From: JALYUA01 sp039933215
Lineage (GTDB): Bacteria; Acidobacteriota; Thermoanaerobaculia; UBA5066; Gp7-AA6
Assembly: GCA_039933215.1 (NCBI GenBank)
Contig: JBDTOO010000127.1
Coordinates: 1-5,541 of the forward strand
Direction: 5' to 3'
Length of the DNA stretch: 5,541 nucleotides
The notes beneath the pieces were generated by a model that saw nothing but the letters and a program-made list of their open reading frames with translations, was not told the origin of the DNA and did not search any database. Positions 1 through 5,464 of the stretch are shown here, one piece after another; within the stretch, counting starts at the first letter, position 1; the number at the start of each line of letters is the position of its first letter. A program made the position numbers and the translations under genes.

Positions 1-23
1 TGCCGTTCGCCGCGCGAACGGCA
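1..23. repeat. Perfect hairpin at left edge
   Basis: Positions 1-10 and 14-23 are exact reverse complements (TGCCGTTCGC / GCGAACGGCA) around a 3-nt loop. In RNA this is a strong 10-bp stem. It lies 44 bp before queF and has no T-tract after it on the plus strand, so it is not a textbook intrinsic terminator. It could end an upstream gene cut off by the window or sit in the queF leader. The window edge prevents checking whether the stem is longer. Confidence 0.6.
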
Positions 24-66
24 CGTCCCGCAGTGAGCGGAGGCGACGAGATAGCATCCCTGGCCG

Positions 67-459
67 ATGAGCGACTACACGGACGAGCACGCGCGGGCGG
101 GGATCGATGCTCCCCTGCCCGGGCTGGAGACCTGGCCCAACCAGTATGCCGACTACGAGATCACCGTCGAGATTCCCGAGTACAACGCGATCTGTCCGAA
201 GACGGGCCTGCCGGACTTCGGTCACCTGACGATCCGATACGTTCCCGACCGGCTGTGCCTGGAGCTCAAGTCCCTGAAGCTCTACATCGTCGCGTACCGC
301 GACGTCGGGATCTTCTACGAGAACGCGGTCAACCGGATCCTGGAGGACTGCGCGGCCGCCTGCCGACCGAAGAGCATGCGGATCACCGGAACCTTCTCGT
401 CCCGCGGCGGGATCTCGTCGGTCGTCGAGGCGCGCTATCCGCGGGTGAAGTCGGAGTAG
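67..459 (+). CDS. queF: NADPH-dependent 7-cyano-7-deazaguanine (preQ0) reductase QueF
   Basis: This 130-residue protein matches the short, unimodal QueF type. QueF reduces the nitrile of preQ0 to the aminomethyl group of preQ1 with NADPH, in the cytoplasm, on the way to queuosine in tRNA. Visible hallmarks are the nucleophile Cys43 in NAICPKTGLPDFG, the general acid Asp50 seven residues later, the QueF signature ELKSLKLY at 66-73, and Glu85, which should recognise the substrate base. The C-terminal strand FSSRGGISS (110-118) is also typical of the T-fold. Residue 84 is Tyr where the Bacillus enzyme has His (FYE instead of FHE). The start is fixed by an in-frame TAG at 52-54, which leaves ATG 67 as the first start. 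There is no close Shine-Dalgarno; a GGAGG at 39-43 is about 23 nt away. The gene ends inside the 3' end of the convergent aminotransferase gene. Identification is very secure. Confidence 0.96.
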   Translation: MSDYTDEHARAGIDAPLPGLETWPNQYADYEITVEIPEYNAICPKTGLPDFGHLTIRYVPDRLCLELKSLKLYIVAYRDVGIFYENAVNRILEDCAAACRPKSMRITGTFSSRGGISSVVEARYPRVKSE

Positions 460-1268
460 AGGGCCTCTCGCAGACGTCCGGCGATCGGTCCCGCGACCCC
501 GCCGCCGATCGGCCGGCCGGCGATCTCGACGACCGAACAGGTGAAGAGGCTCGTAGAGGCGAAGAACACCTCGTCCGCCGCGAACATCTCCTCGACAGTG
601 AACGCGCGCTCTTCCACGACGATCCCCAGATCTCGCGCCGCCGCGATCGCCGCCGCGCGAGTCACACCGGGAAGGATGCGCGGACCGTTGGGCGACGTGC
701 GGACGACCCCGCCGGACGCCAGGAAGAGGTTCGCCTTCGTGCCCTCGAGGGCCAGGCCGTCCCGCACCAGGATCGCGTCCATCGCCCCCGCCTCCCGAGC
801 CTGCTGCGCTGCGAGCACGTTGGGAAGGAGCATGACGCTCTTGATGTCGCAACGGCTCCACCGCTCGTCGGGAAGCAGGATCGCCCGGCCGCCCTCGGGA
901 GGCGGCGGCGGGTCCGACCGCCGCGCGAAGGCGTAGATCGTCGGAAGCGTTCCGGGCGGCGGGAAGGGATGGGCCCGCGGCGCCGCGCCGCGGGAGACCT
1001 GGACGTAGACGATCGCGTCGTGATCGAGGAGGTCGTTCGCTTCGAGGAGACGGCGCGCCACTTCGGGATAGAAATCGGGGCTCGCATCGATGCGCAGCCC
1101 CGTCAGCCCCTCGCGCATGCGATCCAGATGTTCGCCCATGTGGAACGGGCGTCCTTTGTAGAAGCGGACGACCTCGTAAATCGCATCCGCGAAGAGGAAC
1201 CCCCGGTCGTCCGGAGAGATCTTCGCCTCCTCCCGCGGCAGGAACGACCCGTTCAGATAGACGATCAC
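435..1268 (-). CDS. dat: D-amino-acid aminotransferase (class IV PLP fold)
   Basis: This 277-residue fold-type IV PLP enzyme is most like Bacillus D-amino-acid transaminase (about 282 residues). That enzyme swaps amino groups between D-Ala or D-Glu and 2-oxo acids, supplying D-amino acids for peptidoglycan. Key residues fall at almost the same numbers as in the Bacillus enzyme: Tyr31, Arg50 (PLP phosphate), Arg98 and His100 in VSRGAAPRAHPFP (substrate carboxylate trap), Schiff-base Lys143 in RCDIKSVMLLPN, and Glu175 in LEGTKANLF (PLP pyridine N). The Arg98/His100 pair favours D-AAT over branched-chain aminotransferase or aminodeoxychorismate lyase. A run of five prolines (120-124) could slow ribosomes. 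The start is GTG, preceded by a G-rich stretch with seven Gs. It lies 37 bp after the crotonase gene and is the last gene of the minus-strand series. Its final codons overlap queF by 25 bp. Confidence 0.92.
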   Translation of the reverse strand: MIVYLNGSFLPREEAKISPDDRGFLFADAIYEVVRFYKGRPFHMGEHLDRMREGLTGLRIDASPDFYPEVARRLLEANDLLDHDAIVYVQVSRGAAPRAHPFPPPGTLPTIYAFARRSDPPPPPEGGRAILLPDERWSRCDIKSVMLLPNVLAAQQAREAGAMDAILVRDGLALEGTKANLFLASGGVVRTSPNGPRILPGVTRAAAIAAARDLGIVVEERAFTVEEMFAADEVFFASTSLFTCSVVEIAGRPIGGGVAGPIAGRLREALYSDFTRG

Positions 1269-1305
1269 TCCGCCCCCCCGATCGGCCTGCCGGCTGCGGC
1301 GCGCT

Positions 1306-2058
1306 TCATCGCGAGCCGGATTTTCCGAAAGTCTCGATCGCGCGGGCGAGGTCGGCGTCGCCCGCGAGCTCGCGATAGGCGCCTTCCGCGCGCTCGAGAG
1401 GCGCGCCCAGAGCCGCGCGGCGTTCAGCGCGGAGCAGGCGCACGGCCCCCTCGAGCGCCGCCGGGCCGCGGGTGAGCAGCTCCGCGGCGAAGCGCTCGGC
1501 CGCGGGCGTGACCTCGGGAGCGAGCAGGGAGCCCGTGGCGAATCCCGCGTCCGCGGCCTCGCGGCCCGAGACGCTGCGGCCCGAGAGAATCCATTCGGCC
1601 GCCCGGGCGGCGCCGATTCGAAGGGGCAGCAGGACGACGCCCGCCGGCGGAAAACAGGCGAGCCGGATCTCGGGAAAGCCGATGCGGGCGTCGGCCGACG
1701 CGAAAACGACGTCGCAGGCCGAGGCGAGCTCTGCCCCGCCTCCCAGGCACGCGCCGGTGACGGCCGCGATCGTCGCGGCCGGCGTTTCGACGAGAGCGGT
1801 GACCGCGCGCCGCATCGCCGCGAGCATCCGCTCGATCGCGGGCCCCTCGGGGACGTGCTCGGGGACGGAGACGCCGGCCGAAAACGCGCGCGGCAGACCC
1901 GCGAGGAGGATCACCCGCGCTCCGCGGGCGGACGAGACCGCGCCGGCCAGGGCGTCCAGGTCGGAAGCCGACAGGACGTTGACGGGAGGGAGCTCGATCG
2001 TGAGCCGCACCAGCCCCGGTGCCGGTGTCTCGACGCGAAGGGGACCCGGGTCCGTCAT
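1306..2058 (-). CDS. Crotonase-fold enoyl-CoA hydratase/isomerase, possibly dienoyl-CoA hydratase-like
   Basis: This 250-residue protein has the crotonase layout. PPVNVLS is at 24-30. The first oxyanion-hole loop is AFSAGVSVPEH (58-68). The second is GACLGGGAELASACD (102-116), followed by ARIGFPEIRLACFPPAGVVLLPLRIG (124-149, given as a span of motifs). Both hydratase glutamates are present: Glu110 in GGGAEL and Glu130 in FPEIRL, so water addition to an enoyl-CoA is plausible. Typical hydratases continue with PGGGGTQRL; here that segment is replaced by FPPAGVVLLP. From memory, this variant and the VSVPEH loop recall cyclohexa-1,5-diene-1-carboxyl-CoA hydratases, but this is a resemblance and not an assignment. 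The start is ATG 25 bp after the metallo-hydrolase gene, with only a weak G-rich leader. Class identity is strong; the substrate is unknown. Confidence 0.88.
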   Translation of the reverse strand: MTDPGPLRVETPAPGLVRLTIELPPVNVLSASDLDALAGAVSSARGARVILLAGLPRAFSAGVSVPEHVPEGPAIERMLAAMRRAVTALVETPAATIAAVTGACLGGGAELASACDVVFASADARIGFPEIRLACFPPAGVVLLPLRIGAARAAEWILSGRSVSGREAADAGFATGSLLAPEVTPAAERFAAELLTRGPAALEGAVRLLRAERRAALGAPLERAEGAYRELAGDADLARAIETFGKSGSR

Positions 2059-2083
2059 CGCCGCCGCCGACCCCGGGCGGTCC

Positions 2084-3028
2084 TCAACTCTTCTTCGTGG
2101 TCGCGGCCTTCGGCGCGGACGGGCTTGGAGTCGGCGTGGGCGCCGTCGACGCCTTCTCGAGACGCGCGCGCTCGAGCTTGACCGCGGAGCGCACGTTGGC
2201 GATGTGCTCCGGCCCGACGGTGACGTTCTGGATGCGGTTGTCCGGCTCGCGAAGCTTCATCTCGTAAAGATCGTCCGGCACCTTCGTGCGGATGAAATCC
2301 GTGGCCAGGGCATTGACCTTACGGAGGTAGGCGAGCGTGTCGCCCACGCTCTGCATGGTGCCGGCGGCCCCGTGGCCCGGGAGGACCGTGGTGACGTCGA
2401 GCGATCCCAGGCGCGCGAGGATCTGCTCCCATCCGCGCGGATCCGCGTCCGCGGACTGCAGGTACGGGAGCCGCCCGTTCACGACGAGATCTCCGGAGAA
2501 GAGAATCTTGTCCTCGGGGAGAAGGACCACCAGGTCTCCCTGCGTGTGCCCCGGCCCGAGGTAATAGATCGCGGCGCGCCGGGAGGCGCCGAAGAACACC
2601 AGCCGCTCGGAAATCGCCAGCACTCCCGGGCTCGTGCGGGCGCCGGCGGCGGCCGGAGCGCTCTGCAGGAGATACGCGGCGGCCGCGGCGGAATTCTCGT
2701 GGCAGATGATCTGCGCCCCCGCGGCGGCAAAAACCGGGATGCCTCCCGCGTGGTCCGCGTGCGCGTGGGTCAGGACGAGATAACGGACCGGTTTCGCCGC
2801 CGTCGCCGCGATCTGTTCGAGAGCCGCGCGGGCGATCGCCGTGTCATTGCCCCCGTCCACGACGACGACGCCGTCCGACACGAGAAACCAGCCGATGTTG
2901 GCGCCCTGCTCCGCGTCCGCGGTCCACACTCCCTCCGCCACCTTGTGGACGTTCAGCTTCGCCTGGGCGGAGGCGGCGAGGGGGAGCGAAATCAGAAGAA
3001 GCGCGAGCGCGACGATGCGGATTTTCAT
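2084..3028 (-). CDS. Exported metallo-beta-lactamase-fold hydrolase
   Basis: This 314-residue protein starts with a Sec signal peptide: MKIR, a leucine/alanine-rich core and ASAQA, with probable cleavage after Ala23. There is no lipobox Cys, so a soluble periplasmic or secreted enzyme is expected. The mature domain carries a full dinuclear metal site: HAHADH at 88-93 (His88, His90, Asp92, His93), His161 in GPGHTQGD, Asp180 in LFSGD and His219 in LPGHG. The family includes lactonases, quinoprotein-associated hydrolases and B3-like beta-lactamases; the substrate cannot be read from sequence. Past residue 290 the C-terminus becomes a Thr/Pro/Ser/Lys-rich tail (TAPTPTPSPSAPKAATTKKS), probably flexible. 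I chose the ATG at 3028 because it begins the signal peptide and follows AGGAGT with 8-9 nt spacing. The same frame stays open to 3721 only as antisense-like noise through the neighbouring gene. Confidence 0.9.
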   Translation of the reverse strand: MKIRIVALALLLISLPLAASAQAKLNVHKVAEGVWTADAEQGANIGWFLVSDGVVVVDGGNDTAIARAALEQIAATAAKPVRYLVLTHAHADHAGGIPVFAAAGAQIICHENSAAAAAYLLQSAPAAAGARTSPGVLAISERLVFFGASRRAAIYYLGPGHTQGDLVVLLPEDKILFSGDLVVNGRLPYLQSADADPRGWEQILARLGSLDVTTVLPGHGAAGTMQSVGDTLAYLRKVNALATDFIRTKVPDDLYEMKLREPDNRIQNVTVGPEHIANVRSAVKLERARLEKASTAPTPTPSPSAPKAATTKKS

Positions 3029-3132
3029 CGGCGATGACTCCTGTCTCGGACGTTTCGATCGAAGCCCCACAACACTCCGCGGGCGCGGGCGATTCCTATC
3101 AGGCTGCTGAAAAATGCTTTGAAGCGGCGTTT
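3029..3132 (-). other. 104-bp gap before the metallo-hydrolase gene, with TTCGATCGAA palindrome
   Basis: This is the longest gap in the minus-strand gene series, so it is the likeliest place for a separate promoter. It contains a perfect 10-bp palindrome TTCGATCGAA (3054-3063), about 25 bp before the start codon, where a dimeric regulator could bind. It also holds most of the AT-rich inverted repeat described separately. A weak promoter-like pair is visible on the minus strand (TTCAAA, 17 nt, GATAGG), but the match is only partial. I see no gene here. Confidence 0.35.
3037..3042 (-). promoter_or_regulatory. Ribosome binding site of metallo-hydrolase gene
   Basis: The minus strand reads AGGAGT eight nucleotides before the ATG at 3028. 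It is the clearest Shine-Dalgarno in the minus-strand gene series and decides the start against the much longer open frame upstream. Confidence 0.7.
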
Positions 3133-3139
3133 TCAGGCT
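3099..3139. repeat. AT-rich inverted repeat with flanking TCAGGCT direct repeats
   Basis: CTGAAAA (3107-3113) and TTTTCAG (3130-3136) form a 7-bp inverted repeat around a 16-nt loop that contains GCTTTGAAGC. TCAGGCT occurs at 3099-3105 and 3133-3139. The element stands out as AT-rich within GC-rich surroundings and contains the amidotransferase stop codon. It could act as a terminator for that gene (minus-strand stem followed by a T-rich arm) or be a dispersed intergenic repeat. From memory, CAGGCTGCTGAAAAA-type strings recur in several bacterial genomes, which I could not check. Confidence 0.5.
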
Positions 3140-3882
3140 CCCACTTTTAAAATCTCTCGGCCGCCGTTCGCGCAGCGAATGCCCCCGGCCGAAAGCGCAC
3201 GGGCCACCCGCGCGAGCTCGTCGAAGAGGCTCTGAGCGGGAGCGTCTCCCGTTGCCGCGAGGTTCTCCGGATGCCACTGCACGCCGACGAGCCAGCCCGG
3301 ACCCGCGCCCTCGACGCCCTCGACGACACCGTCGGGGGCCGTCGCCGTCACGGTGAGATGCGGGGCGAGGGTGGCGATGGCCTGGTGATGCCGGCTGTTC
3401 ACCGACAGCTCCTCCGCTCCGGCGAGGGAGGCGAGGAGGCTGCCGGGCGCGAGACGGACGGGATGCTCGCGGCGCGTCTTGTCGGCGCCGGGCACGTCGT
3501 GGGGGCCCGCGGACGGGACCTCGCTCGGGATGTCCTGCACGAGCGTCCCCCCGAGCGCCGCGTTGACGACCTGGAGCCCGCGGCAGATCGCGAGCACCGG
3601 GATGCCCTCGCGCCGCGCGGCGCGGAAGATCTCGAAGTCGAGCGCGTCCCGGCCGGGGTCGGTTTCGACGCCGGCGTCCGGACGGACCGCCTGGCCGTAG
3701 CGCGAGGGCTCGACGTCGCACCCGCCGCCCAGGACGAGGGCGTCCGGCGGCCCCGACGGGGCGGATCCCGGTCCCAGAACCTCGATCTCGCCGCGCTCGA
3801 ACCCCGCCTGGAGGAGGGCGGTGACGTAGTCGTTTCGGGGGCGTTCGACGGCGTCCCGATCCATCGTGAGGACCACTCGCAT
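3133..3882 (-). CDS. Gamma-glutamyl-gamma-aminobutyrate hydrolase family protein (peptidase C26, class I glutamine amidotransferase fold)
   Basis: This 249-residue protein has the class I glutamine amidotransferase-like fold of the PuuD/C26 family, which cleaves gamma-glutamyl bonds. The triad is visible: nucleophile Cys100 in AICRGLQ, and His204 and Glu206 in VQWHPE. Family motifs GGGCDVEPSRYG (52-63), NAALGGTLVQDI (107-118) and VNSRHHQAI (161-169) are present. The start ATG at 3882 gives an N-terminus (MRVVLTMDR...RNDYV) of the family type; the open frame continues upstream to 4254 only within the thiolase gene. It lies 23 bp after the thiolase stop. No polyamine genes are nearby, so puuD is not assigned; gamma-glutamyl amino acids or peptides are equally possible. 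The last seven codons (EILKVGA) run into an AT-rich repeat that supplies the stop codon. Confidence 0.9.
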   Translation of the reverse strand: MRVVLTMDRDAVERPRNDYVTALLQAGFERGEIEVLGPGSAPSGPPDALVLGGGCDVEPSRYGQAVRPDAGVETDPGRDALDFEIFRAARREGIPVLAICRGLQVVNAALGGTLVQDIPSEVPSAGPHDVPGADKTRREHPVRLAPGSLLASLAGAEELSVNSRHHQAIATLAPHLTVTATAPDGVVEGVEGAGPGWLVGVQWHPENLAATGDAPAQSLFDELARVARALSAGGIRCANGGREILKVGA

Positions 3883-3889
3883 CGCCGCG

Positions 3890-3918
3890 ATTGTAGCGGG
3901 TTCCGTCAGCGCTCGAAA
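3890..3918 (-). promoter_or_regulatory. Possible internal promoter before the amidotransferase gene
   Basis: On the minus strand TACAAT (3895-3890) matches the -10 consensus at five of six positions and ends seven nucleotides before the ATG. A weak TTTCGA lies 17 bp upstream (3918-3913), inside the end of the thiolase gene. If it is used, transcription would begin at or next to the start codon, giving a leaderless message, which agrees with the lack of a Shine-Dalgarno there. Chance occurrence is possible. Confidence 0.3.
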
Positions 3919-5087
3919 AGGACCGCCATCCCCATTCCCCCCGAAACGCAGAGCGTGGCGACGCCCGTGCGGGAGTCCCGGCGCTTCATCTCGTGGAGGA
4001 GCGTCGCCGTCATCCGGGCTCCGGTCGCTCCGATCGGGTGCCCGAGCGCGATGGCGCCGCCGTTGACGTTGACGCGGCCGAGATCGAGGGAGGGAAGCTC
4101 GCGCGCGCACGCGAGCACCTGGGCGGCGAACGCCTCGTTGAGCTCGACCAGATCCACGTCCCCGAGGCTTCGGCTCGTCTTCTCGAGGAGCTTCCGCAGC
4201 GCCGGCACCGGACCGATTCCCATCCGCGAAGGCTCGACGCCGGCGGAGGTCCACGCGCCGACGCGCGCGAGCGGTTCGACGCCGGACTTCTTCATCCCCT
4301 CCTCGGACGCGAGCACCAGGGCGGCGGCGCCATCTGTGATTCCCGAGGAGTTTCCGGCATGGACGGTGCCTGCCTTCGGGTCGAACACCGGGGCGAGCTT
4401 CGCGAGAGACTCGGCGGTCGTGTCACCGCGGGGATGCTCGTCGCGGGAAACGAGCGTCGGGCCCCGGCGGCCCGCGACCTCGACGGGAACGATCTCGGCC
4501 TCGAAGCGGCCTTCCTCGATGGCCGTCCGCGCCCGGGTCTGAGATTCGAGGGCGAACGCGTCCTGCTCGAGCCGCGAGATTCCGAACTCCTGCACCAGAT
4601 TTTCCGCCGTGTCCCCCATCAGCTGCTCGCAGAGGGGGCAGAAGAATCCGTCGCGGTACATCCCGTCGACGACCTCGCCGTGGCCCATCCTCATTCCGAA
4701 CCGGACGCGGGGAAGAAGGTAAGGCGTCGCCGACATGCACTCGGCGCCGCCCGCCAGTACGACTTCGTTCTCGCCGGCTCCGATCGACAGGGCGGCGAGA
4801 GTGATCGCCTTCAACGAAGAGGCGCACGCCTTGTTGACGGTGTACGCGGGCACGGAGTCGGGCACACCCGCACGATGCGAGACCTGGCGCGCCGTGTTCG
4901 GTCCGCCGCCGGCCTGCCGCGCGTGGCCGAAGACGGTCTCCCCGATCGCGGCGGCCGGAAGGCCCGAGCGCTCGATCGCCGCGCGTGCCGCCGCCGTGCC
5001 GAGATCCGCGGCGGAGAGAGACGCGAAAGCCCCTCCGAAGCGTCCGATCGGCGTGCGGACGGCGGAAAGGACGTAAACGGGCCGCAA
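3906..5087 (-). CDS. Acetyl-CoA C-acyltransferase (thiolase)
   Basis: This 393-residue protein is full length for thiolases (about 390-393). It either condenses two acetyl-CoA or cleaves 3-ketoacyl-CoA with CoA; the sequence alone does not set the direction or chain length. Catalytic features are nucleophile Cys88 in VNKACASSLKAI, Asn317 in NEAFA, His350 in GGAIALGHPIGATGAR, and acid/base Cys380 in CVSGGMG. The N-terminal VLSAVRTPIGRFGG is standard. The substrate-loop region has DGFFCPLCEQLMGDTAEN, a CxxC pair (150-153) just before the conserved MGxTAE. The start is TTG: no ATG or GTG lies upstream in frame, and the family N-terminus begins here. No well-placed Shine-Dalgarno is visible. It is the first gene of the minus-strand series, 23 bp before the amidotransferase gene. 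Confidence 0.94.
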   Translation of the reverse strand: MRPVYVLSAVRTPIGRFGGAFASLSAADLGTAAARAAIERSGLPAAAIGETVFGHARQAGGGPNTARQVSHRAGVPDSVPAYTVNKACASSLKAITLAALSIGAGENEVVLAGGAECMSATPYLLPRVRFGMRMGHGEVVDGMYRDGFFCPLCEQLMGDTAENLVQEFGISRLEQDAFALESQTRARTAIEEGRFEAEIVPVEVAGRRGPTLVSRDEHPRGDTTAESLAKLAPVFDPKAGTVHAGNSSGITDGAAALVLASEEGMKKSGVEPLARVGAWTSAGVEPSRMGIGPVPALRKLLEKTSRSLGDVDLVELNEAFAAQVLACARELPSLDLGRVNVNGGAIALGHPIGATGARMTATLLHEMKRRDSRTGVATLCVSGGMGMAVLFER

Positions 5088-5095
5088 CGGCGAAG

Positions 5096-5131
5096 TCAGA
5101 GGTCGGCCCTCCCTTCCAGGTGGTGCGTCAT
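5096..5131 (-). CDS. Possible 11-codon leader ORF before thiolase
   Basis: An ATG at 5131 opens a short frame, MTHHLEGRADL, ending in TGA eight nucleotides before the TTG start of the thiolase gene. It could couple translation into a start that lacks its own ribosome binding site. It has only a distant GGAGG (16 nt upstream), and an ORF this short often occurs by chance. Confidence 0.15.
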   Translation of the reverse strand: MTHHLEGRADL

Positions 5132-5147
5132 GGCGCGAAGCCTATCG

Positions 5148-5157
5148 CCTCCGGAGG
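5148..5157. repeat. CCTCCGGAGG palindrome
   Basis: A perfect 10-bp palindrome that contains both a Shine-Dalgarno-like GGAGG and its complement. It borders the purine-rich tract, 61-70 bp upstream of the thiolase start. It could be a regulator site or pair with a ribosome binding site; neither is shown. Confidence 0.4.
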
Positions 5158-5240
5158 GTGAGAGGTGCGAGAGGGAAAGAGGTGAGAGGTGAGAGGTCGG
5201 AGGGGAGAGGTGCGGTAGGTGACGGGCGAGGGTGAGGGGC
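5154..5240. repeat. Purine-rich tract with heptamer GAGGTGA tandem repeat
   Basis: The plus strand is almost all G and A with scattered T and few C. At its core GAGGTGA is repeated at 5179-5185 and 5186-5192, followed by the degenerate GAGGTCG (5193-5199). Looser GAGAGGTGC-type units appear on both sides (around 5161-5169 and 5205-5213). The minus strand is the matching pyrimidine tract, between the intergenic palindromes and the thiolase gene. Slippage-driven length variation is likely; a structural role such as triplex formation is only inference. Confidence 0.7.
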
Positions 5241-5341
5241 GCTTCTGGCTCGAGCCATGACGCGGCTCCACAAGGGGTGTTCTCACCACTCGCCAGCTTC
5301 GACAAGGATCTCGACGAGCGGCCCAAACCCATAAGCGCCCC
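5236..5341 (-). other. Possible structured element closed by a 9-bp stem
   Basis: GGGGCGCTT (5236-5244) and AAGCGCCCC (5333-5341) are perfect inverted partners 88 bp apart. Inside lie the palindrome TGGCTCGAGCCA and a small GGTG/CACC hairpin (5275-5286 area, GGTGTTCTCACC). A second copy of AAGCGCCCC at 5450-5458 could also pair with 5236-5244, allowing two alternative folds. On the minus strand this would lie in the thiolase leader. An RNA or interspersed-repeat identity is inference; I recognise no known riboswitch or RNA family. Confidence 0.3.
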
Positions 5342-5347
5342 GGTCGC
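5315..5347 (+). repeat. Direct repeat, copy 1
   Basis: This 33-bp copy matches the one at 5431-5464 with three mismatches and one gap. The last 16 bp (TAAGCGCCCCGGTCGC) are identical. The copies start 116 bp apart and lie in the same orientation. The sequences that follow the two copies differ. Confidence 0.75.
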
Positions 5348-5430
5348 CCGACGACCGCGCAGCGATCCCAACGACGACGGAAGCGGTCGAGGCTCAGCCG
5401 AGCCGCGGCTCAAGCCCTATAGAAGCCCAA

Positions 5431-5464
5431 CGAGCGGCACAACCCCCTTAAGCGCCCCGGTCGC
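5431..5464 (+). repeat. Direct repeat, copy 2
   Basis: This 34-bp partner of the copy at 5315-5347 has the same terminal 16 bp. Its last two bases are already part of the outer stem of the compound hairpin, so here the repeat leads straight into a strong secondary structure, while copy 1 does not. Two copies are too few and too uneven for a CRISPR array. Confidence 0.75.

Noticed and set aside
33..1475. 480-codon open frame on the plus strand
   Set aside because: It runs out of frame through queF and antisense to dat, giving an Arg/Pro-rich product with no recognisable domain. Long antisense frames are expected in GC-rich DNA.
1472..3037. 521-codon plus-strand frame
   Set aside because: It lies antisense to the crotonase and metallo-hydrolase genes, both of which have intact catalytic motifs. 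The product is low complexity.
3029..3721. 231-codon N-terminal extension of the metallo-hydrolase frame
   Set aside because: It overlaps the amidotransferase gene in another frame, is Arg-rich, and would bury a clean signal peptide. The RBS and ATG at 3028 explain the start.
3883..4254. Upstream extension of the amidotransferase frame
   Set aside because: It lies in the thiolase gene and lacks family similarity; the family N-terminus begins at 3882.
3271..5192. Two overlapping plus-strand frames of about 400 codons (3271-4542 and 3993-5192)
   Set aside because: Both are antisense shadows of the amidotransferase and thiolase genes and show no domain.
5096..5413. 105-codon minus-strand frame upstream of the thiolase gene
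   Set aside because: It has a TTG start and Ser/Leu/Pro-rich translation produced by the heptamer tract, with no recognisable domain.
5315..5464. CRISPR array
   Set aside because: There are only two copies, they differ by substitutions and a gap, the interval is too long, and no cas genes are present.
5311..5464. tRNA or known riboswitch
   Set aside because: I could not fit a cloverleaf with a T-loop motif, nor the conserved cores of TPP, cobalamin, fluoride or preQ1 riboswitches.
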